This document shows, piece after piece, positions 59,478 through 64,000 of a stretch of DNA of 64,000 nt (its first letter is position 1; every line of letters begins with the position of its first letter). The DNA is from Natrinema halophilum. GTDB taxonomy: Archaea; Halobacteriota; Halobacteria; Halobacteriales; Natrialbaceae. Both the position numbers and the translations under genes were made by a program. The stretch covers positions 3,534,001-3,598,000 of the forward strand of contig NZ_CP058601.1 in assembly GCF_013402815.2 (NCBI RefSeq), given 5' to 3'. The notes below the pieces were generated by a model. That model worked only from the letters and a program-made list of their open reading frames with translations, did not search any database and had not been told where the DNA came from.

Positions 59478-59726
59478 ACGTTTGCTCACGGTGCTTGCGG
59501 TTTTATACTGTCGGCTGAAACGGCGTGTCGGATATACCGGGCCCCGGGCCCGCCGAGCGACGGTATCGATCTGACCTTTCACAGCCTGTCCTCCCTGGCG
59601 TTGCACATCGCAGTCATCGCTGTCGCGCTGTCTCTGTTCCAAGAGCGATTTCCGACGCAGTCGAGAGTCGGTTGCGGATTCCGTGAAAGGGTAAGGAACT
59701 TAGACCCCGCTGATGAAGACGGAACC

Positions 59727-60701
59727 ATGAAGGCCGTCGTCCTTGCAGGCGGGTACGCGACGCGTATGTGGCCAATCACCAAACATCGGCCCAAGATGTT
59801 CCTCCCGATCGGCGAATCGACCGTGATCGATCGCATCTTCGCGGAACTCGAGGCGGACGATCGGATCGACGCGGTGTACGTCAGCACGAACGAGCGGTTC
59901 GCCCCCGACTTCGAAGCCCACCTCGCCGAGAGCGACTTCGACAAGCCCCGTCTCTCCGTCGAGGATACGACCGAGGAAGAAGACAAGTTCGGCGTCGTCG
60001 GCGCCCTCGCCCAGTTGATCGACCGCGAGAACATCGACGACGATCTTCTGGTCATCGCCGGCGACAACCTGATCAGTTTCGCCGTCTCGGATTTTCTCGA
60101 TTACTTTCAAGACCACGACGCTCCCACGCTCGCCGCCTACGACGTCGGCTCCCGCGAGAAGGCCAAATCCTACGGGCTGGTCGATATCGACGGGGACCGC
60201 GTCGTCGACTTCCAGGAAAAACCGGACGACCCGAAGAGTACACTCGTCTCGATCGCGTGCTATGCCTTCCCGCGAGATTCGCTCGATCTCCTGGCGACCT
60301 ACCTCGAGGACGGCAACAACCCCGACGAACCGGGCTGGTTCGTCCAGTGGCTCCAGAACCGCGAGGCGACCTACGCCTACACGTTCGAAGGCGCGTGGTT
60401 CGACATCGGCACTCCCGAGAGCTATCTCGACGCCGTCGCCTGGCATTTAGATGGCGAGTCGATGGTCGCCGAGTCCGCGACGCTCGAAGACGCAACGATC
60501 GGTGAGAACGTCCACGTCATGGATGCCGTCACCCTCGAGGATACCGACCTCGAACATACGGTCATCTTTCCGGATGCAACGGTCCAGAACGGTGACATCC
60601 GACGTTCGATAATCGATCAGGGCACCCATATCGAAGACCTCGACCTCGCCGGGGCTCTCATCGGGGCTCACACGACGATCACGAACGGCCACGAACAGTA
60701 A
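59727..60701 (+). CDS. Sugar-phosphate nucleotidyltransferase
   Basis: 324 residues from ATG 59727; the frame from 59349 is an extension. A cttagac box about 27 bases upstream supports this start. The NTP-transferase signature is VVLAGGYATRMWPITKHRPKMFLPIGES. The sugar/metal region is LLVIAGDNLISF ... VDFQEKPDDPKST. The Trp-rich part GAWFDIGTPESYLDA is typical of glucose-1-phosphate thymidylyl- or uridylyltransferases. A C-terminal left-handed beta-helix (ATLEDATIGENVHVMDAV and following) resembles a partial hexapeptide repeat. It makes an NDP-sugar for glycans or S-layer glycoprotein; the base is not determined. Confidence 0.92.
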   Translation: MKAVVLAGGYATRMWPITKHRPKMFLPIGESTVIDRIFAELEADDRIDAVYVSTNERFAPDFEAHLAESDFDKPRLSVEDTTEEEDKFGVVGALAQLIDRENIDDDLLVIAGDNLISFAVSDFLDYFQDHDAPTLAAYDVGSREKAKSYGLVDIDGDRVVDFQEKPDDPKSTLVSIACYAFPRDSLDLLATYLEDGNNPDEPGWFVQWLQNREATYAYTFEGAWFDIGTPESYLDAVAWHLDGESMVAESATLEDATIGENVHVMDAVTLEDTDLEHTVIFPDATVQNGDIRRSIIDQGTHIEDLDLAGALIGAHTTITNGHEQ

Positions 60702-60788
60702 CGCCGTTGAAATCCGTCTTCTCGGCCGTCGCGTCGAACCGGTCGATACAGATATCAGTCCGCCGTGTGATATGTGTGGACAACGGTC

Positions 60789-61496
60789 ATGCAATCCGAA
60801 CAGGCGGCTCGAGACGCACTCGAACCGCACGCCGACGGTGTCCCGTTCGAGGAACTCGCGCGAGATTTCCTCGAGTACCGGCGCTGGACCGGTGACGACC
60901 CGCTGTTGCTGGTCGCCGAGGCTGCCGCCGCATCCACCGGCCAGCGCTTCGTCGACGGAATCAAGCCGGCCGTCGAGCGCTTTCGAGACGCCTTCGTCGC
61001 GGCCGACCGCGTCACCTCGTTTGCGTCCCTTGCGGCACTCGACGTCGAGGACGAAGACCTCGTCGCGGCTTTCGGTGCGGAGCGCAAGCGGCGTGTTCTC
61101 TGCGAGATCGCACACATTTTCGCCGACAGTTCGATCGACGACGATCTCCACGCACTCGTCGACTGGGCACAGTCGGCAGACCACTATCGATACGTCGATG
61201 ACCCGATCGGGGCGGTTTCAGGCGTCGGTCCGGCGACGTTCCAGTATCTTCGCCAACTGGCCGGGGTCCCGACCGTCGCGCCTGACCCGACGATCGAACG
61301 GTTGCTTTTGGCCGTCGACGACGACCTCGACGCATCCCCGATCGAAACGACGACCGATCTCAGGACGATCGCCTCCTGCGAGTGGCTGGCGTTCATTTCG
61401 GATTTCAGTCCCCTCGAACTCGACTGCATCGCGTGGTGGACGGCCACCGATCCGGACGAACGCGACGCCGTCCTCGAGGCCGTTCGTGACGCGTGA
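60789..61496 (+). CDS. Helical protein with helix-hairpin-helix motif, function unknown
   Basis: 235 residues from ATG 60789 (MQSEQAARDALEPHADG). Nearly all-helical and acidic. A GVGPATFQYLRQLAGVPTVAPDPTIERLL segment (about 140-170; key part GVGPATFQYLRQLAG) looks like a helix-hairpin-helix motif of the HhH-GPD type, as in base-excision glycosylases. The catalytic Lys/Asp pair is not clear, however. It may be a DNA-repair-related protein of a haloarchaeal family. The gene ends 29 bases from the convergent DUF892 gene. Confidence 0.7.
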   Translation: MQSEQAARDALEPHADGVPFEELARDFLEYRRWTGDDPLLLVAEAAAASTGQRFVDGIKPAVERFRDAFVAADRVTSFASLAALDVEDEDLVAAFGAERKRRVLCEIAHIFADSSIDDDLHALVDWAQSADHYRYVDDPIGAVSGVGPATFQYLRQLAGVPTVAPDPTIERLLLAVDDDLDASPIETTTDLRTIASCEWLAFISDFSPLELDCIAWWTATDPDERDAVLEAVRDA

Positions 61497-61525
61497 CAAC
61501 CATCGAACGTGCGTCAGTTGCTGGG

Positions 61526-61993
61526 TCAAGCGGCAGTCAGTTCCTGGACTCGCTCGAGGCCGGTTTCGGCCTCCGTCTTGGTTCGCTCCAGCGGATCGGT
61601 GATCTCGCTCGGGAAGCCGATCCGGTCGGCGAGTGCGAGCAACGTCTCCAGTTTCGTGATCTCGAGGCGTTCGATACCCCGGCCCAGTTCCGTCTCGATC
61701 AGATCACCCAACACCGGGTCCTGCAGGTCGCCCACGATATCCTCGCGGTCCGTTTGCAATCCATCGAGAACCGGATTCTCGACCGGCGCGGGATCGGCTT
61801 CGATCGCGTCGAAGATCGGCTCGAGCCGTCTCAGTTGTTCCGTCATCCGCTCGCTGTGGGCCATAAAGAAGTCCTCGAGTTCCTCGTCGGTCGCGGCCTC
61901 GGCTAGATCCGACTGCAGGTCTTCGAGTTCGCGCTCGATGTGATGGAGTTCGCGCAGTTCCCGAACGAACAACTCACGATCGTTCTCGATCAT
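61526..61993 (-). CDS. DUF892 (YciE-like) ferritin-fold protein
   Basis: 155 residues from ATG 61993 (MIENDRELFVRELRELHHIERELEDL); the frame to 62245 adds a basic extension not found in the family. All-helical, with the family opening LFVRELRELHHIERELED and FFMAHSERMTEQLRRLEPIFDAI. DUF892 proteins form ferritin-like four-helix bundles and are linked to oxidative and desiccation stress in bacteria. The exact iron ligands are weak here. It is a stand-alone gene. Confidence 0.85.
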   Translation of the reverse strand: MIENDRELFVRELRELHHIERELEDLQSDLAEAATDEELEDFFMAHSERMTEQLRRLEPIFDAIEADPAPVENPVLDGLQTDREDIVGDLQDPVLGDLIETELGRGIERLEITKLETLLALADRIGFPSEITDPLERTKTEAETGLERVQELTAA

Positions 61994-62251
61994 GTCGGAG
62001 TCGTCAGCGTGAACGCGCAAAGCGGTTCGCCCGTCACTCGAAACGTCGTGAGGAATCGGGCCGGTATCTCTGCCGTGCGTTCGTACTCCGGACTCGCCCG
62101 CACGTTTCCCCACTGGCGTTCGTCTCCGAGGCCGATCCACGTACGACCCGTCCGCGACGACCATCTCAGGAACCACCTTTTTCCGCTCGGGTCGCCGTCG
62201 GCGACCGCTCGCGCAAAAATCTGGGCCAAAAAACCGATCGCTCACGGGTCA

Positions 62252-62977
62252 TCACTCGAGGTGCGCGTCGGTAATCCGTACGTGGCCGCGCATTCCGTCC
62301 CACTCGGTTTCGTACTCGAGAGCGATCCGCCGGGCCATGTGGGGCCCATCGACGACGAACGTCTCGAACTCCCCTCCCTCACCGAGGATGTGAACGCCGT
62401 ACTCCTCGTGTAGCGCCTCGAGGTCGGCTATCGCTTCACGGTCGAGCGTTCGACCTAGCCACGATTCGTCCAGTCCGTGTGCCGCAACCTGGATGATCGT
62501 AATCTCGAAGCCTGCTTCGAGCATTGCGTCGGCGAGTTCCCGCGGCTCCTGTTGCCAAAGCGGGGCGTAGAGGTCGCAGCCGAGACGGTCGCACATCCCC
62601 CGAATGCGGCTGGTCTGGTACTCGCTCTCGACGGCGCCGGCAGTCACGCCCGCGAGTCCGCCGTCGAGTTCGCGACCGAGTTCCTCGAGAGCCGCTTCGA
62701 GCGGCTCGAGTTCGTCGTCTCCCCGGGCACTCGAGTCGACTCCCCCGTCGGCTCCGAAGGCATCGGGTTCGACGTCGACGAGTTCGATCCCGAGGCTTTC
62801 GGCCGCCAGCGCGGCGAGTTCCGTCGCGGGGACGTGATACATGTACGAGTCGCCTTCGGGATGGACTGTGACGAGTCGTTCGACTGGCAACCCGCGCTCG
62901 AGGGCGCGATACAGCGCCCACGAGGAGTCCTTGCCGCCGGAAAAAAGGCTCACCCACGCGCCGTCTCCATCGCTCAT
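62252..62977 (-). CDS. dph6: ATP-pyrophosphatase of the Dph6 (diphthine--ammonia ligase) family
   Basis: 241 residues. PP-loop SLFSGGKDSSWALYRALERG (residues about 10-29), SEYQTSRIRGMCDRLGC and the family motif EGGEFETFVVDGP. This is the Dph6/adenine nucleotide alpha-hydrolase type: it adenylates diphthine and amidates it to diphthamide on elongation factor 2, the target of diphtheria toxin in eukaryotes. The length is close to archaeal Dph6. Cofactor-free PP-loop proteins of unknown function are the main alternative. Confidence 0.88.
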   Translation of the reverse strand: MSDGDGAWVSLFSGGKDSSWALYRALERGLPVERLVTVHPEGDSYMYHVPATELAALAAESLGIELVDVEPDAFGADGGVDSSARGDDELEPLEAALEELGRELDGGLAGVTAGAVESEYQTSRIRGMCDRLGCDLYAPLWQQEPRELADAMLEAGFEITIIQVAAHGLDESWLGRTLDREAIADLEALHEEYGVHILGEGGEFETFVVDGPHMARRIALEYETEWDGMRGHVRITDAHLE

Positions 62978-63027
62978 GGTCAGTCGTGGGTTCAGACGGG
63001 TAAATGGCTACCGAGTTCGGGAACGGA

Positions 63028-64000
63028 TTATCGATCGTGGTCCCGTTCCCTGGACGGGTCCGGATTCGCGTTCGAATCGGCTCCGCCGTCGGTGAGTTCG
63101 GGATCTGATCCATCCGCTAGCAGCCCGGCCTGACGATTAGCAGTCCCGTCGGCCGGTGTACCACGTTCGACGCTGCTGTCTGGTCCGTCACCGCCGGCGT
63201 TGCGATCCGCGTCTGAGCCGCCGTCCCGACGCTCGTTACCACTGGACCCGGAAACGATCGATGCGATCTGCGCGCCGACGAGGCTCACTACGATCGCGGT
63301 GACGACGAACAGTGCCAGCCGTTCGCCGGCCCCCATCACGAACCGTTCGTTCGAGAGAACGCCGAGTTCGGCCGCTGGGACGACGAACGGATCGATCACG
63401 TTCTGTTGTTCCAGAAAATACGCGGAGAATCCGCGGACGACCAGACTGACGGCGAGGACGATAAACGGCAGGTTCAGAAACGAACTGCGAATCGGCGCCT
63501 CGCCGATCGCCTCGTCGAGTAGTCGGCCGGCGCTTGCAGTCAACGCGGCCATCGCGAGCCAGGGGATGCTGTCGAAGGCGAACTGCGTTGCCGGGATCAC
63601 CACGCCGGGCGTCTCACCGAGATTCGAGACGCCGAGCGCACCGACGAACAGGCCGACGAACGTCAGTCCGGCCGCAACCACGTACGTGACGACCGACACC
63701 TGGCCGGAGTAAAGCGACTCTCGCGTCTGGTGTGCGAGCCGGGTCAACAGTTCGTCGACGTTGAATCCCTTGTAAAGCAAGAAGAGACCGATGACGGTCG
63801 TGATTGCGGCCGCACCCGTCGCAGGGCCGACGGAGGTCGCGAGCAGCGGGAAGACGAGCAGTGTTAATCCGATCGGGACCAGCACCGTCTGACGGAGTTC
63901 CTCGTCCGCGAGGAACTGTTTGAGCAGGTAGTACGTCGACTCGATGTCGCGGGCCTGGCGAACGACGACTCGATCCACGGAATCCACCCGCACGCGACTC
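63028..64000 (-). CDS. DUF373 family membrane protein (N-terminus outside window)
   Basis: The frame is open past the window edge at 64000; a GTG at 63993 is internal. The visible part begins with SVDRVVVRQARDIESTYYLLKQFL, the end of the cytosolic domain of DUF373, and continues with six or so membrane helices (VLVPIGLTLLVFPLLA ... LALFVVTAIVVSLVGAQIASI). It ends in a disordered Gly/Asp/Arg tail. DUF373 proteins are widespread in archaea and have no proven function. The missing N-terminal domain would be on the neighbouring sequence. Confidence 0.88.
   Translation of the reverse strand, partial: SRVRVDSVDRVVVRQARDIESTYYLLKQFLADEELRQTVLVPIGLTLLVFPLLATSVGPATGAAAITTVIGLFLLYKGFNVDELLTRLAHQTRESLYSGQVSVVTYVVAAGLTFVGLFVGALGVSNLGETPGVVIPATQFAFDSIPWLAMAALTASAGRLLDEAIGEAPIRSSFLNLPFIVLAVSLVVRGFSAYFLEQQNVIDPFVVPAAELGVLSNERFVMGAGERLALFVVTAIVVSLVGAQIASIVSGSSGNERRDGGSDADRNAGGDGPDSSVERGTPADGTANRQAGLLADGSDPELTDGGADSNANPDPSRERDHDR

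Noticed and set aside
1-64000. tRNA or rRNA genes
   Set aside because: I looked for T-loop/acceptor patterns and rRNA sequence in the gaps and saw none; a dedicated scan was not possible.

Overview
The window is a gene-dense, high-GC stretch of a haloarchaeal chromosome. This shows in the acidic (Asp/Glu-rich) proteomes, the twin-arginine lipoprotein signals, ftsZ1, archaeal-type HerA/NurA, D-aminoacyl-tRNA deacylase of the archaeal GEK1 type, a bacterio-opsin-activator regulator, the haloarchaeal geranylgeranyl-reductase family, and TATA boxes placed about 27 bases before leaderless ATG codons. The protein families look most like Natrialbales (Natrinema/Haloterrigena type); that placement is inference. 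I see no rRNA, tRNA or CRISPR array.

Layout. 1-13 kb: small conserved haloarchaeal proteins, sulfhydrylase MetY, a Na+/Ca2+ exchanger, a PhoX-like exported protein, a 7TM histidine kinase, a flavodoxin-fold/UbiA fusion and phosphoglycerate mutase. 13-23 kb: a zinc-ribbon protein, NurA nuclease, a six-PAS histidine kinase, winged-helix proteins, a cohesin-like surface protein and HerA ATPase. 23-34 kb: a decayed FRG-domain gene, a hydrolase, a membrane M23 peptidase with a divergent regulator, PspA, lipoproteins, Nudix hydrolase, a uS10 paralogue and an M20 amidohydrolase. 34-46 kb: a COG4315-type lipoprotein, geranylgeranyl reductase family protein, a membrane hydrolase, a small Tat-exported protein in an AT-rich pocket, 2Fe-2S ferredoxin, a rhodanese-MBL protein ending inside a MITE-like element, a rubrerythrin-like protein, FtsZ1 and Dtd2. 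46-64 kb: a Bat-type regulator, a frameshifted winged-helix gene, AroE, a pabB-pabA-pabC operon, a repeat-rich surface protein, a Rieske-type gene broken by an in-frame TGA, nucleotidyltransferase, Dph6-like enzyme and a truncated DUF373 membrane protein.

The clearest functional unit is pabB-pabA-pabC (overlapping genes making p-aminobenzoate), with aroE a little upstream feeding chorismate. HerA and NurA, normally partners in end resection, are about 5.5 kb apart. The rest is mostly single-gene units with their own promoters.

The most notable observations are gene damage and mobile or repeat DNA: an FRG-domain pseudogene with a stop inside its signature motif, a Rieske gene with a stop between its two cluster-binding motifs, a one-base frameshift in a winged-helix regulator, and a 114-bp element with perfect 16-bp inverted ends that supplies the stop codon of its neighbour. 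There are also several precise tandem repeats beside genes and an unusual oxidoreductase-prenyltransferase fusion. I did not find a convincing wholly new multi-gene system.
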